NCBI GenBank assembly: GCA_031555145.1
Contig: JAVBUR010000077.1
Coordinates: 1 to 39,331, forward strand
Direction of reading: 5' to 3'
From: JAJDIA01 sp031555145
GTDB taxonomy: Bacteria; Bacteroidota; Bacteroidia; Bacteroidales; Tannerellaceae
DNA length: 39,331 bases
A model generated the notes under the pieces. The model was not told the DNA's origin. It made no database searches and worked only from the letters and a program-made list of their open reading frames with translations. Of the stretch, positions 8,578 to 16,855 are shown in pieces; position 1 is the stretch's first letter; the number at the start of each line of letters is the position of its first letter. The position numbers and the translations under genes were made by a program.

Positions 8578-8828
8578 CCAAGCAGGTGAGGTTTCGCTTT
8601 TCGAGGATAATAGCCTTGTGTATATGTTAAGGAAGGTCGAATAAGGCCATATAAAACTGTAGATATCATAGCTTTCCATTGTAGGCTGTGATATGTTGCA
8701 AAAATATAGTCTGAAGAACTGTTTTTAAAGTCTAAAAGAAGTGGTAATATTAAAATAAATGTCTTATTTTGTCTCAGCGTGTTTTTTAATCCTCTTATAG
8801 GGAGTAAAATGAAAGAGAGGAACTGTAT

Positions 8829-9782
8829 ATGGTTAATTTGCACCATAGTTTGATTGGCATTATTAATGCGAAAGCATCATCAGGCAATAATCCGGTGGAT
8901 TTGCTAATGGATATCCTTCCTTTAAAGAAGGAGGCAGCTTATCGTAGGTTACGGGGTGAGATTCCTTTTACCCTGGAGGAGGCTGCTTTGATGGCTGTCA
9001 AACTGGATATATCATTGGATCAGCTACTTGAATACCCCAAAAGCGGGACCTATAAAGCTACAATGCTCCGAATGAATAATCCGAATCCGATCAAGGCCTA
9101 CAGCCAAACAATGATTCAGATTATTGATGCGCTCCGGTTTGTAAAAACCGATTTGGATCCATTGTCTGTATCGGCTACCGATATACTGCCAGTCTCGCAT
9201 TTATTCAAATATCCGGATTTGTCAAAGTTCAGGTTGTTTAAATTCATGTATCAATGCCGAAGTGAATCGATACCCTGCAAAATGTCTGATCTCATTCTTC
9301 CGCCCGAAGTCCGTCAGTTGGAAGAACGCTGGCAGAAGGAAGCTCAACAAATACCGATCCACTTTTTATTGACATCCGATCTGTTTGCTGCTTGTGTAAG
9401 TGATATCCGATATTTTATGGGAACCGGTCTGGTTAGTAATGAGGACGTTGTGAAGTTGAAAGCCGAATGCCATCAATTTATTGATGATTTGGAAAGAGAT
9501 GTCGTGAAAGGACAAATGGAGACCGGACAGCCTCTCCGGGTCTATATATCCAATGTATATCTGGATACCACATACATCGTACTGAACAGTGCTAATTTTA
9601 AAGCTTGTTCGATCAACGTGTTTGGCGTTAATTACTTTTCATCCACTGATGATGAGTTATGCGATGAAGTGAAAGAATGGATTGATTCGCTGATGAAGTA
9701 CTCGGTGCTAATATCCCGAAGTGGTAATATAGAGAGGGTCGATTTTTTTAACCGCCAACGTGCTATTGTAGAAAGCCTGTAA
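8829..9782 (+). CDS. HTH-like N-terminal protein, first of a tandem paralogous pair, function unknown
   Basis: A 317-residue soluble protein with no signal peptide or membrane segment. Residues about 18-65 look like a helix-turn-helix: NPVDLLMDILPLKKEAAYRR, then an RGE-type turn and an acidic EEAALMA helix. This resembles Bacteroidetes XRE-like regulators. Residues 75-317 form a mixed domain that I do not recognise, with a closing motif SVLISRSGNIERVDFFNRQR. The next gene encodes a full-length paralogue and starts one base after this stop, so the two are translationally coupled and probably act together. An AGAGAGGA ribosome site lies 7 bases before the ATG, rare in this genome. A DNA-binding regulator with a C-terminal sensing domain is the likeliest reading, but this is inference. 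Confidence 0.85.
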   Translation: MVNLHHSLIGIINAKASSGNNPVDLLMDILPLKKEAAYRRLRGEIPFTLEEAALMAVKLDISLDQLLEYPKSGTYKATMLRMNNPNPIKAYSQTMIQIIDALRFVKTDLDPLSVSATDILPVSHLFKYPDLSKFRLFKFMYQCRSESIPCKMSDLILPPEVRQLEERWQKEAQQIPIHFLLTSDLFAACVSDIRYFMGTGLVSNEDVVKLKAECHQFIDDLERDVVKGQMETGQPLRVYISNVYLDTTYIVLNSANFKACSINVFGVNYFSSTDDELCDEVKEWIDSLMKYSVLISRSGNIERVDFFNRQRAIVESL

Positions 9783-9783
9783 T

Positions 9784-10746
9784 ATGACGCAACTTTACGA
9801 AGAGCTTATTCGGATCATTCGCCTGAATACCCCTGCAGAGATGAATCCGGTGGATGTACTCATTGATATCATACCGATGAGTAAGGAAGCCGCATACCGA
9901 CGTTTGCGTGGGGAGATTGATTTCTCGTTGGAGGAAGTCGTTCGGATCAGCCGGTGTTTTGATATTTCTATCGATGCATTGCGTGATTCGTTGGATAACC
10001 AGGGGAGGTTTGGGGTGCAGATGATGTGTGTGGCTGAAGCAACATTGGCTACCGACAGATATAAGCAGGCCGTACAGGAATGTATAGATTTGCTAAAGAC
10101 CTTGAAAACGCATCCGAATGCAAAAGTTTTTGTATTGACTGATATACTTATACCAATCTTCCCGATTTACAAATATGAAATGTTATCGAAGTTCTTTCTG
10201 TATAAGTTTATCCACCGTTGCGATAACGAGTTGTATCCTGCTAAAATGCGAGACATGCAAGTGCCGGAAGAAATTCAAATGATGCATCGTTTGTTTCTCA
10301 AAGAGATACAGGATGTTGCTGTTCACCATATTTGTCCTCCGGACCTGATGCAATCGCACGTCAGGGAAGTGACGTTTTTCCATAAAATGGGTTTACTGAC
10401 TGATGATGAGGTGCAACAAATCAAACAGGAAACAAACCTGTTGCTGGATCAACTGGAAAAGAATATGATGAAAGGAAAAACATCGAACGATATGCCTTTC
10501 TCGGTTTTCCTCAGCTATTTTGGATTTGATACAACGTATGTGTATTACCATTCCGACACCTTTGCTTCAGTATCGGTACACATGTTTGGCGACGGATTCT
10601 ATTATTACAAAGATTCCCGAATCGTCCATAAGATGAAAAATACACTGGATGGCTTGATTAAGAACTCGGTACTGATCTCTGTGAGTGGAGAAAAGCAGCG
10701 GTTAGAGTTTATGCTTCGCCAACGGGAAATGGTTAATGCGTTGTAA
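9784..10746 (+). CDS. HTH-like N-terminal protein, second of a tandem paralogous pair, function unknown
   Basis: A 320-residue paralogue of the preceding protein along its whole length. The N-terminal block NPVDVLIDIIPMSKEAAYRR with the following RGE turn matches the first copy almost residue for residue. The middle shares the pattern SKF-L-KF--RC, and the C-terminus shares SVLISVSGEKQRLEFMLRQR. The regions around residues 75-120 and 200-260 differ most, so the copies may bind different ligands or partners while keeping the same DNA-binding and end motifs. No signal peptide or membrane span is present. A single base separates the genes. No terminator follows before the convergent nadD gene 29 bases on. 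The function is unknown; a two-member regulator, perhaps a heterodimer, is a reasonable guess. Confidence 0.85.
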   Translation: MTQLYEELIRIIRLNTPAEMNPVDVLIDIIPMSKEAAYRRLRGEIDFSLEEVVRISRCFDISIDALRDSLDNQGRFGVQMMCVAEATLATDRYKQAVQECIDLLKTLKTHPNAKVFVLTDILIPIFPIYKYEMLSKFFLYKFIHRCDNELYPAKMRDMQVPEEIQMMHRLFLKEIQDVAVHHICPPDLMQSHVREVTFFHKMGLLTDDEVQQIKQETNLLLDQLEKNMMKGKTSNDMPFSVFLSYFGFDTTYVYYHSDTFASVSVHMFGDGFYYYKDSRIVHKMKNTLDGLIKNSVLISVSGEKQRLEFMLRQREMVNAL

Positions 10747-10775
10747 CCTGTCGCTGTCAAGGCCCGTTTGTCTGA

Positions 10776-11330
10776 TCAACGAAAATAATGCCTGATCTTC
10801 TCAGGAAGGAAAAACCGTACATCTTTGCCTGCCTTGTATGATTCACGGATAAATGTAGAAGATATCTCCATTTGAGGTGCGTTCACTGCCCTCACATTCG
10901 TATAGATAGATGGGATGTCGATTTCGTATCCTTTACGCGGATAGACCAGGATAGGGTAGTGGTCCAGGATATCCTGATAGTTCTTCCATTGGGTGATCAG
11001 GTTCCAATTGTCGGCTCCCATGATGAAGTAAAAGGTATGTTCCGGATACAGGTTTTGCAGTGTTTCCAGTGTATGGATGGTATAGGTTGGTTTGGGAAGT
11101 GCGTATTCGATATCGCTCACCTTGAATTTGGGATAGTCGCCAATGGCCGTCTGCGCCATTTCCAACCGCAGTTGATCATCTATCAATTGATTGGCGCTCT
11201 TCAACGGATTTTGGGGAGTGATCAGAAACCATACTTCATCCAATCCCTCAAATTCACATAGCCAGTTCGCTAACGCCAGGTGACCGATGTGTATCGGATT
11301 GAAGGAACCGGAGAATATACCCGTTTTCAT
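10776..11330 (-). CDS. nadD: Nicotinate-nucleotide adenylyltransferase
   Basis: A 184-residue nucleotidyltransferase that joins nicotinate mononucleotide with ATP to give deamido-NAD, a late cytoplasmic step of NAD synthesis. The nucleotide-binding GSFNPIHIGH motif (residues 8-17) carries the HxGH signature. The C-terminal ISSTFIR motif (about 156-162) is the second ATP-binding site. MGADNW in the middle is typical of NadD. Length is normal for the family. Its start codon overlaps the stop of the guanylate kinase gene by four bases (ATGA), so it is translated from the same message as gmk and yicC. The yicC-gmk-nadD order is common in Bacteroidetes. Confidence 0.95.
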   Translation of the reverse strand: MKTGIFSGSFNPIHIGHLALANWLCEFEGLDEVWFLITPQNPLKSANQLIDDQLRLEMAQTAIGDYPKFKVSDIEYALPKPTYTIHTLETLQNLYPEHTFYFIMGADNWNLITQWKNYQDILDHYPILVYPRKGYEIDIPSIYTNVRAVNAPQMEISSTFIRESYKAGKDVRFFLPEKIRHYFR

Positions 11331-11893
11331 TTGGCAAGAAACGATTTAACAGCCTGTACGGTTTCTTTGAACGCATTTTCCAGATTGTCGTTAACAACCA
11401 CTACGTCAAAACGGGTAGAAAATCCTAACTCATATTGTGCTTTGGCTATCCGGTTTTCGATCATTTCGGCTGAATCGGTAGCCCGCAATTCCAACCGGCG
11501 TCGCAACTCGTCGATATGTGGGGGTTGTATAAAAATAGACAGGGCACGGTCGCCATATTGTTGCTTGATATTACATCCTCCAACCACGTCCACATCGAAA
11601 ATGACATGTTGCCCTTCGGCCAGCATTCGTTCCACTTCGCTTTTTAGTGTTCCGTAGAACTTATCCGTGTACACTTCTTCGTATTCCAGAAAATCGCCTG
11701 TAGCTATCCGTCGGCGAAATTCATCCGGACTGAGAAAGAAATAATCCATACCGTTTTTTTCTGTTCCGCGGGGCGCACGGCTGGTCGCTGAAATAGAAAA
11801 ATGCAGATTCAGATGTTGGTTGAGCAGGTAACGGATAATCGTCGATTTTCCTGAACCGGAGGGTGCTGAAAAAATGATGAGTTTTCCTTCCAT
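11327..11893 (-). CDS. gmk: Guanylate kinase
   Basis: A 188-residue kinase that phosphorylates GMP to GDP with ATP. The P-loop SAPSGSGKS spans residues 9-17. The GMP-binding region follows, with SRAPRGTEKNGMDYFF and a glutamate/tyrosine-rich segment FLEYEEVYTDKFYGT, both diagnostic of guanylate kinases. The C-terminal lid and helices (RIAKAQYELGF) are present. The gene starts 29 bases after the yicC stop and overlaps nadD by four bases, giving a three-gene operon. It is full length and shows nothing unusual. Confidence 0.96.
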   Translation of the reverse strand: MEGKLIIFSAPSGSGKSTIIRYLLNQHLNLHFSISATSRAPRGTEKNGMDYFFLSPDEFRRRIATGDFLEYEEVYTDKFYGTLKSEVERMLAEGQHVIFDVDVVGGCNIKQQYGDRALSIFIQPPHIDELRRRLELRATDSAEMIENRIAKAQYELGFSTRFDVVVVNDNLENAFKETVQAVKSFLAK

Positions 11894-11922
11894 TCTTACG
11901 TTAGTTTGATTTGCAATTCGTA

Positions 11923-12795
11923 TTATAATACATTGAGTATTTGTTCTTTGATCTGTTCCAATTCATCTTTCATCTGGACGACAATCTTTTGCATCTCCGC
12001 ATGATTACTTTTGGAGCCAAGGGTGTTGATCTCGCGTCCGATCTCCTGAGCGATGAACCCGAGCTTTTTGCCTTGTCCCTGTTCGTCGGCCAGGGTGCTG
12101 ATAAAATAGTTCAGATGGTTGGTCAGGCGACTCTTTTCTTCGTTTACATCCAGTTTTTCGATATAGTATATCATTTCCTGTTCGAAACGGTTTTTGTCGT
12201 AATCCTTTTCGACCACCTTTTCCAGGTTATCGATAATGCGTGCCTTGATCTTTTCGATCCGTTCGCATTCATAGCTTTCCACCTGTACAAGTAATTCAGC
12301 TATTTTAGCAATTTTCTGCTTGAATAGGTTTGACAGCATTTCGCCTTCCTGGATGCGGAAATCGCACAATTGACGTATGGCGTCGTTGATGGCCCCAAGT
12401 ATCACTTTCCATTCGTTTTCATCTATTTCCGTCGTTTCCGACTTGATGGTGTCGGGGAGGCGCAACAATGTCTGGAACCAGTCAGCCGGCAAAGCTATAT
12501 TCAGCTTGTCGGATATGGACTGGATTTGCTGGTAGTAACTCTCTACCGCAGCCAGATTGATCTGTGTGGGGATATCCTTACCGATATATTCGACAAACAT
12601 GGTGAATTCTACTTTCCCTCGCAGTAAGGTTTGCATCAGCAACGAGCGGATTTCCATTTCCTTGTCTTTGAAGGCGGATGAAATGCGGGTGGACAAGTCC
12701 ATCTGCTTGCTGTTCAACGCTTTTATTTCTACTGTGATTTTTTTGGAGGAGAGTTCGGTCGTTATTTTACCGAATCCGGTCATTGATTGTACCAT
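11923..12795 (-). CDS. yicC: YicC family endoribonuclease
   Basis: A 290-residue protein of the YicC/YloC family, RNA-cleaving enzymes involved in RNA turnover. The N-terminus MVQSMTGFGK is the family signature, and the C-terminal KSNHAEMQKIVVQMKDELEQ segment (DUF1732) is the conserved acidic/histidine region. The frame stays open 31 codons further upstream, but that stretch would contain the promoter: a TACCTTTGC -7 box sits only 16-24 bases before the ATG at 12795. The MVQSM start is therefore chosen, which implies a very short leader. It heads the yicC-gmk-nadD operon and is divergent from tsaB. Confidence 0.9.
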   Translation of the reverse strand: MVQSMTGFGKITTELSSKKITVEIKALNSKQMDLSTRISSAFKDKEMEIRSLLMQTLLRGKVEFTMFVEYIGKDIPTQINLAAVESYYQQIQSISDKLNIALPADWFQTLLRLPDTIKSETTEIDENEWKVILGAINDAIRQLCDFRIQEGEMLSNLFKQKIAKIAELLVQVESYECERIEKIKARIIDNLEKVVEKDYDKNRFEQEMIYYIEKLDVNEEKSRLTNHLNYFISTLADEQGQGKKLGFIAQEIGREINTLGSKSNHAEMQKIVVQMKDELEQIKEQILNVL

Positions 12796-12810
12796 ATTTT
12801 TTATGTTTGT

Positions 12811-12819
12811 GCAAAGGTA
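12811..12819 (-). promoter_or_regulatory. -7 box for yicC-gmk-nadD
   Basis: The minus strand reads TACCTTTGC, a full consensus match just upstream of the MVQSM start. It rules out the longer yicC reading frame as the normal start. Confidence 0.6.
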
Positions 12820-12860
12820 ACTTATTCCCCGGATTTTCGGCTTCATTGGATTTGTTTTTG

Positions 12861-12869
12861 TACTTTTGC
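12861..12869 (+). promoter_or_regulatory. -7 box for tsaB
   Basis: TACTTTTGC matches TAnnTTTGC 46 bases before the tsaB start. It is divergent from the yicC promoter about 40 bases away. Confidence 0.55.
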
Positions 12870-12914
12870 CTGTCATTATTTTAGGCAAATTAATAAATTG
12901 ATAGCATAAACCCT

Positions 12915-13616
12915 ATGCCTTGTATATTACATATTGAAACATCTACTGATATTTGTTCAGTTGCTTTGTCGGTAGATGGAGAGGTGGTTTTAGATAAAGT
13001 ATCCACCGAAGGCCCGTCGCATGCGGCTGTATTAGGCGTTTTTATCGAAGAGGCCGTAGGACTGATGAAGAAGCAGGGATTGAATGTGGATGCGGTGGCT
13101 GTGAGCAGCGGTCCGGGGTCCTATACCGGATTGCGAATTGGGGTGTCAACTGCTAAAGGATTGTGCTACGGCTATGGTATTCCCTTGATTTCTGTTCCGA
13201 CATTGGAGTTGCTCGCTGATATTGCCATCAGTCGCCATGCCTTGGATTCAGGGGGGCTTTATTGTCCGATGCTCGATGCTCGCCGGATGGAAGTCTATTC
13301 AGCTCTCTATGATGCCATGCTGCATCCGGTCAGGGGGACATTGGCGGAAGTGATTACCCCCGATTCATACGCCGAATTGTTGCGTACTTCCGATGTTTGT
13401 TTCTTTGGTAACGGTGCGGCCAAATGTAAGGAGATGATTACCTCAATAAAAGCCACTTTCCTGGATGATGTTTATCCGCTGGCTTCCCGTATGGTGCCGC
13501 TGGCAGAGAAGGCTTGGCAAGCCGGACGCTTTGAAGATGTTGCTTATTATGAACCCTTCTATCTGAAAGAGTTTCAGGCAACTATTGCCAAAAATAAAGT
13601 ATTAGGTGCTCTTTAA
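12915..13616 (+). CDS. tsaB: tRNA threonylcarbamoyladenosine biosynthesis protein TsaB
   Basis: A 233-residue ASKHA-fold protein that partners TsaD and TsaE to make the t6A base at position 37 of ANN-decoding tRNAs. The N-terminal ILHIETSTDICSVAL strand-loop and SSGPGSYTGLR (residues 64-74) are signatures of TsaB. It lacks the HxxxH metal site of TsaD and so acts as a scaffold or regulator of TsaD. The C-terminal part is slightly shortened but ends in the family pattern YEPFYLKEFQ. It is a single gene, flanked by a divergent operon and a terminator. Confidence 0.94.
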   Translation: MPCILHIETSTDICSVALSVDGEVVLDKVSTEGPSHAAVLGVFIEEAVGLMKKQGLNVDAVAVSSGPGSYTGLRIGVSTAKGLCYGYGIPLISVPTLELLADIAISRHALDSGGLYCPMLDARRMEVYSALYDAMLHPVRGTLAEVITPDSYAELLRTSDVCFFGNGAAKCKEMITSIKATFLDDVYPLASRMVPLAEKAWQAGRFEDVAYYEPFYLKEFQATIAKNKVLGAL

Positions 13617-13636
13617 AAAGGATAAGATATAAAATG

Positions 13637-13676
13637 AAAAAGGCGCGGTTGCATCAAGCAGTCGCGCCTTTTTTAT
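13637..13676. terminator. Bidirectional terminator between tsaB and the DUF4270 gene
   Basis: AAGGCGCG (13640-13647) pairs with CGCGCCTT (13663-13670), flanked by A-rich sequence on the left and TTTT on the right. It can serve both convergent genes. Confidence 0.85.
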
Positions 13677-13691
13677 GATTTCTCCGGATCG

Positions 13692-15041
13692 TTAGTTATA
13701 TCGGCAGGAGGTGACTACAAGCCTACGGTATTCTTCGTCTTTACGCAACTTAACCCCGGCTGGGCTGAGGAAGTTACTGGTGGATATGGGGTATGTTCCG
13801 TAATAATTAGTGGATGTTTGGTAATTCACCGGTATAACCAGTAAAGCCAGGTCGTGTTCCGGATCGTTCTCCAATTGGTGTTTCAGCAGGTTGGAGATAT
13901 TCCCAAATGTATAGGCAAGCGATACTACCGATGAGAAAGTGCCGGAAACATATGTGCTGATATTATCCGGTAATTGTCCCTGTTCAAAAAATGTTTGTAC
14001 AGAATCTTCCGGTATCAGCATCAGGTATTGTGGCTGTTTCAATGCGAACTGCCAGGGCTCCTGTGGCATGGCCTGGAAATTGACGGCCAGGTTGTTCAGG
14101 ATACGGTCGGTTACTACAGATCCGATCTCTTTGATGGGGAGTACGATACGTGTACAAACACCGGCTGGTGATTTGATATAGCTGTATTCTTCGTTCGGTA
14201 GAGTCAGCTGATCCAAGTCCGTGTTGAGGAAGCGATTCAACTGGATGACTTCCTTTGTCGCAGTGAACGCCTCGTAGCTATAGGCCGTAGAGTCCTGTCC
14301 TTCACTTCCTTCTGTGATGTACTTATAATAAATAGTCATTTGCGATTTAACCACATTCAATACATTCCCCGTTCCGAATGTATTCGTTACATAGATACCC
14401 GGGAAGAAACTGTTGAACGCATCCTGGCTGGCAAATGAAGCGGGGTTATTGATCGTTTCGTCGTAAAACTTCTGTCCGAAATCCTTCGACATACGTATTT
14501 TTACTGTAGGATAATAACTGCCGCTCGTACGTATTGAATCCGAAATACTCATGTCATGAGCCGAATAGGTCTGCGAACCCATTACTGTTTGCATATTGCA
14601 GTAATCAGCCGGGTTCATATCCGTATAATAATACTTGTTGAGAGGTTCGTTAACCAAGAAGACTTGTGCCCGCATAGGAGTCAGTGAATCGCCAATCCAT
14701 GAATTGTAATAGATCTGATAATCAATGGAGTCTATTTTACCATCAATCGGCGTGTGTTTGAATGTGAAGTCATCCGGGCAGTAGAACTGGCAGATATAGT
14801 CAGACTTCAACGTGCCATACAACGGATCGAAGAATTCACCCAGCAAACTGGTATCAGTCTTAGCATATACTGCATTCATCAGTACAGTAGAGGATTCAAG
14901 ATGGAAGGTGTCCGTAAAAACCGTGATTTTGTCCTGAGACGGTTGAATACTGGGTCCCACTTGATTCAATTCATCATTACACCCACCCAGCAGGATACCG
15001 CTTAAGGCGAGTCCAAGTATTAAAAACTTGATCTTCATCAT
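13692..15041 (-). CDS. DUF4270 family lipoprotein
   Basis: A 449-residue predicted lipoprotein. The signal peptide MMKIKFLILGLALSGILLGG ends at Cys21 in an LGGC lipobox. The mature part, beginning NDELNQVGPS, has the DUF4270 pattern: TDTFHLESSTVLMN near the start, LLGEFFDPLYGTLKSDY, and YQIYYNSWIGDS. The protein is beta-rich, and an outer-membrane or periplasmic position is expected. The family's function is not known. It follows the half-length glycogen synthase gene by 7 bases and must be co-transcribed with it; this pairing next to panCD recurs in Bacteroidetes, which suggests a shared envelope-related role rather than glycogen metabolism. That role is inference. Confidence 0.85.
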   Translation of the reverse strand: MMKIKFLILGLALSGILLGGCNDELNQVGPSIQPSQDKITVFTDTFHLESSTVLMNAVYAKTDTSLLGEFFDPLYGTLKSDYICQFYCPDDFTFKHTPIDGKIDSIDYQIYYNSWIGDSLTPMRAQVFLVNEPLNKYYYTDMNPADYCNMQTVMGSQTYSAHDMSISDSIRTSGSYYPTVKIRMSKDFGQKFYDETINNPASFASQDAFNSFFPGIYVTNTFGTGNVLNVVKSQMTIYYKYITEGSEGQDSTAYSYEAFTATKEVIQLNRFLNTDLDQLTLPNEEYSYIKSPAGVCTRIVLPIKEIGSVVTDRILNNLAVNFQAMPQEPWQFALKQPQYLMLIPEDSVQTFFEQGQLPDNISTYVSGTFSSVVSLAYTFGNISNLLKHQLENDPEHDLALLVIPVNYQTSTNYYGTYPISTSNFLSPAGVKLRKDEEYRRLVVTSCRYN

Positions 15042-15048
15042 ATCAGTG

Positions 15049-15867
15049 TTATTTAGTTGCTAATATTTGATCATAGAACGTATTGAAAGCATCGATATAT
15101 GCATCAGCCGGTTGGTAGGGCAGGAAGTCTGCTCCTTTTTTGTCCTGTGCATATTGCAGTAAACCGCTGTCTGCATCCTCGCTACCCTGGATCACACCGT
15201 CGGCAAAGTCGATCGCCAGTTTCGTCAATCCGGCAAAGCTGGTATCGGTTTTCAGTGCTTTGACATCACCTTCCTTTGCTCCATCCATTTTCAGTTTGTC
15301 GGGGAACGCTTTCTTTAACGGCGTAGTAAAGCCGTCATTGTAGATAGAGTAGACTACTTTAGCATTTTTAAGACAAGGGTCGTCGGCATACATACGTTTG
15401 ATATATAAGGCCGTCAGGGCGGATATCCAGCCATGGCAATGGATCAGATCGGGTATCCAGCGGAGTTTCTTGACTGTTTCCAGCACACCTCTGACATAAA
15501 AAATGGCGCGTTCGTCGTTATCTTCGTAGTCGACGCCGTTTTCGTCGTGCGTCATGTGTTTGCGTTGGAAAAAATCTTCGTTGTCAATAAAGTAAACCTG
15601 CATGCGGGCTGCCTGGATGGATGCTACTTTGATGATCAGAGGGTGGTCGGTATCGTCGATAATCAGGTTCATGCCAGAGAGGCGGATCACTTCGTGCAGC
15701 TGGTTGCGGCGTTCGTTGATATTCCCGAATTTAGGCATGAAAGTCCTGATCTCGCGGCCACGTTCCTGAATGCCTTGCGGCAGGTTTCGGGAAATAGTGG
15801 CTATCTCTGATTCAGGCAAGTAGGGGGTAATTTCTTGTGCTATATACAAGATCTTTTTTGCATCCAT
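15049..15867 (-). CDS. Truncated glycogen/starch synthase-like protein (GT5 N-terminal domain only)
   Basis: A 272-residue protein matching the N-terminal catalytic domain of GT5 glycogen synthases: ILYIAQEITPYLPESE at the start, NDERAIFYVRGVLETVKKL, and PDLIHCHGWISALTALYI (the DxxHxHxW region). The C-terminal Rossmann domain, which in GT5 binds ADP-glucose and carries the catalytic E-X7-E, is wholly absent. The KTGGL glucan-binding loop is replaced by ESEIATIS. It is therefore unlikely to synthesise glucan; a regulatory or binding role is more likely. There is no frameshift or remnant downstream: a DUF4270 lipoprotein gene begins 7 bases later. The short form is shared across Bacteroidetes as far as I recall, so it is an ancestral truncation and not a recent break. 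Confidence 0.85.
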   Translation of the reverse strand: MDAKKILYIAQEITPYLPESEIATISRNLPQGIQERGREIRTFMPKFGNINERRNQLHEVIRLSGMNLIIDDTDHPLIIKVASIQAARMQVYFIDNEDFFQRKHMTHDENGVDYEDNDERAIFYVRGVLETVKKLRWIPDLIHCHGWISALTALYIKRMYADDPCLKNAKVVYSIYNDGFTTPLKKAFPDKLKMDGAKEGDVKALKTDTSFAGLTKLAIDFADGVIQGSEDADSGLLQYAQDKKGADFLPYQPADAYIDAFNTFYDQILATK

Positions 15868-15895
15868 TCTTTACAGTAGTTTTTAAAAGACGGCA

Positions 15896-15903
15896 CAAAG
15901 ATA
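15896..15903 (-). promoter_or_regulatory. -7 box for the GT5-half/DUF4270 operon
   Basis: The minus strand reads TATCTTTG, 29 bases before the start codon. The divergent panC gene lies on the other side. Confidence 0.5.
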
Positions 15904-15935
15904 GTAATTTTCTTTCATTTACCGTAAATATTTAC

Positions 15936-15944
15936 TTGCTTTGC
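15936..15944 (+). promoter_or_regulatory. Possible -7 box for panC
   Basis: TTGCTTTGC is one base from TAnnTTTGC. TTTC lies 19 bases upstream at 15913-15916, one base from the -33 TTTG. The panC start is 24 bases downstream. Confidence 0.4.
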
Positions 15945-15967
15945 ACCCTCATTCAGCATCAAAAAAG

Positions 15968-16813
15968 ATGAAAATTGTTAAGACTGTTAATGATTTAGAA
16001 CACTATCTGGCCGCTGAAAGGCTTGATGGGAAGCGAATTGGGTTTGTTCCGACCATGGGTGCCCTGCATACCGGACACCTCAGTTTAGTAAAAACATGTG
16101 TGGCTGGAAACGATATTTGTGTCGTTAGCGTTTTCGTAAACCCAACCCAATTCAATGACAAAAAAGACCTGGAAACGTATCCGCGTGACCTGGATGCCGA
16201 CTGTGTCCTACTCGAATCGGCCGGCTGCAACTGTGTGTTTGCTCCGTCGGTCGAGGAGATGTATCCCGAGCCTGATACCCGCGAGTTCGACTTTGGGCTG
16301 GTATCCCAAGTGATGGAAGGCGCACGCCGTCCCGGGCATTTCAACGGTGTGGCACAAATCGTAAGCAAGCTCTTCTATGCCGTAAAGCCCGACAACGCCT
16401 ATTTCGGTGAGAAAGATTTCCAGCAGATAGCCGTCATTCGTGCTATGGTACGCCAACTGGCGATACCAGTGAATATTGTTGCTTGTCCGATCCTGCGTGA
16501 AGCTGATGGTCTGGCTATGAGTAGCCGTAATGTGCGGTTGACGCCCGAACAGCGTCAAAAAGCGCCTCTGATTGCACGCACGTTGAAAGAAAGTACTAAC
16601 TTTGTAGCGGAAATGAACGTACAGGAAGTCATCGACTACGTTATCCGTACGATTAATGCCGAACCGGAAATGCGGGTGGAATATTACGAGATTGTGAACG
16701 CAGATACGCTGGAGGCTGTAAGAGACTGGAAAGAAGCCGATGAGATTGTAGGGTGTATTACTGTTTACTGCGGTGAAGTCCGATTGATCGATAATATAAG
16801 GTACAAGCAATAG
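15968..16813 (+). CDS. panC: Pantothenate synthetase
   Basis: A 281-residue enzyme that condenses pantoate and beta-alanine with ATP to form pantothenate. VPTMGALHTGH carries the HxGH adenylate-binding site (34-37), VFVNPTQFN binds pantoate, and the MSSRN motif lies in LAMSSRNVRL. The frame extends nine codons further upstream (MHPHSASKK), but the MKIVKT start at 15968 is chosen because it fits the family length and the extension overlaps the leader. The panD gene follows 42 bases later, so these two supply the last steps of vitamin B5 synthesis; panB is not in this window. Confidence 0.95.
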   Translation: MKIVKTVNDLEHYLAAERLDGKRIGFVPTMGALHTGHLSLVKTCVAGNDICVVSVFVNPTQFNDKKDLETYPRDLDADCVLLESAGCNCVFAPSVEEMYPEPDTREFDFGLVSQVMEGARRPGHFNGVAQIVSKLFYAVKPDNAYFGEKDFQQIAVIRAMVRQLAIPVNIVACPILREADGLAMSSRNVRLTPEQRQKAPLIARTLKESTNFVAEMNVQEVIDYVIRTINAEPEMRVEYYEIVNADTLEAVRDWKEADEIVGCITVYCGEVRLIDNIRYKQ

Positions 16814-16855
16814 GTACGTATTTTTTCTGTGGGGTATTAATCAATTTTAAACACG

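Noticed and set aside
8568..8846. Minus-strand 92-residue frame overlapping the start of the first tandem gene
   Set aside because: It lies in AT-rich intergenic sequence, runs into the 8829 gene's start, ends inside the hairpin stem and has no recognisable motif.
12796..12888. 31-residue N-terminal extension of YicC
   Set aside because: The extension contains a full -7 promoter box and the conserved MVQSMTGFGK start lies inside the frame.
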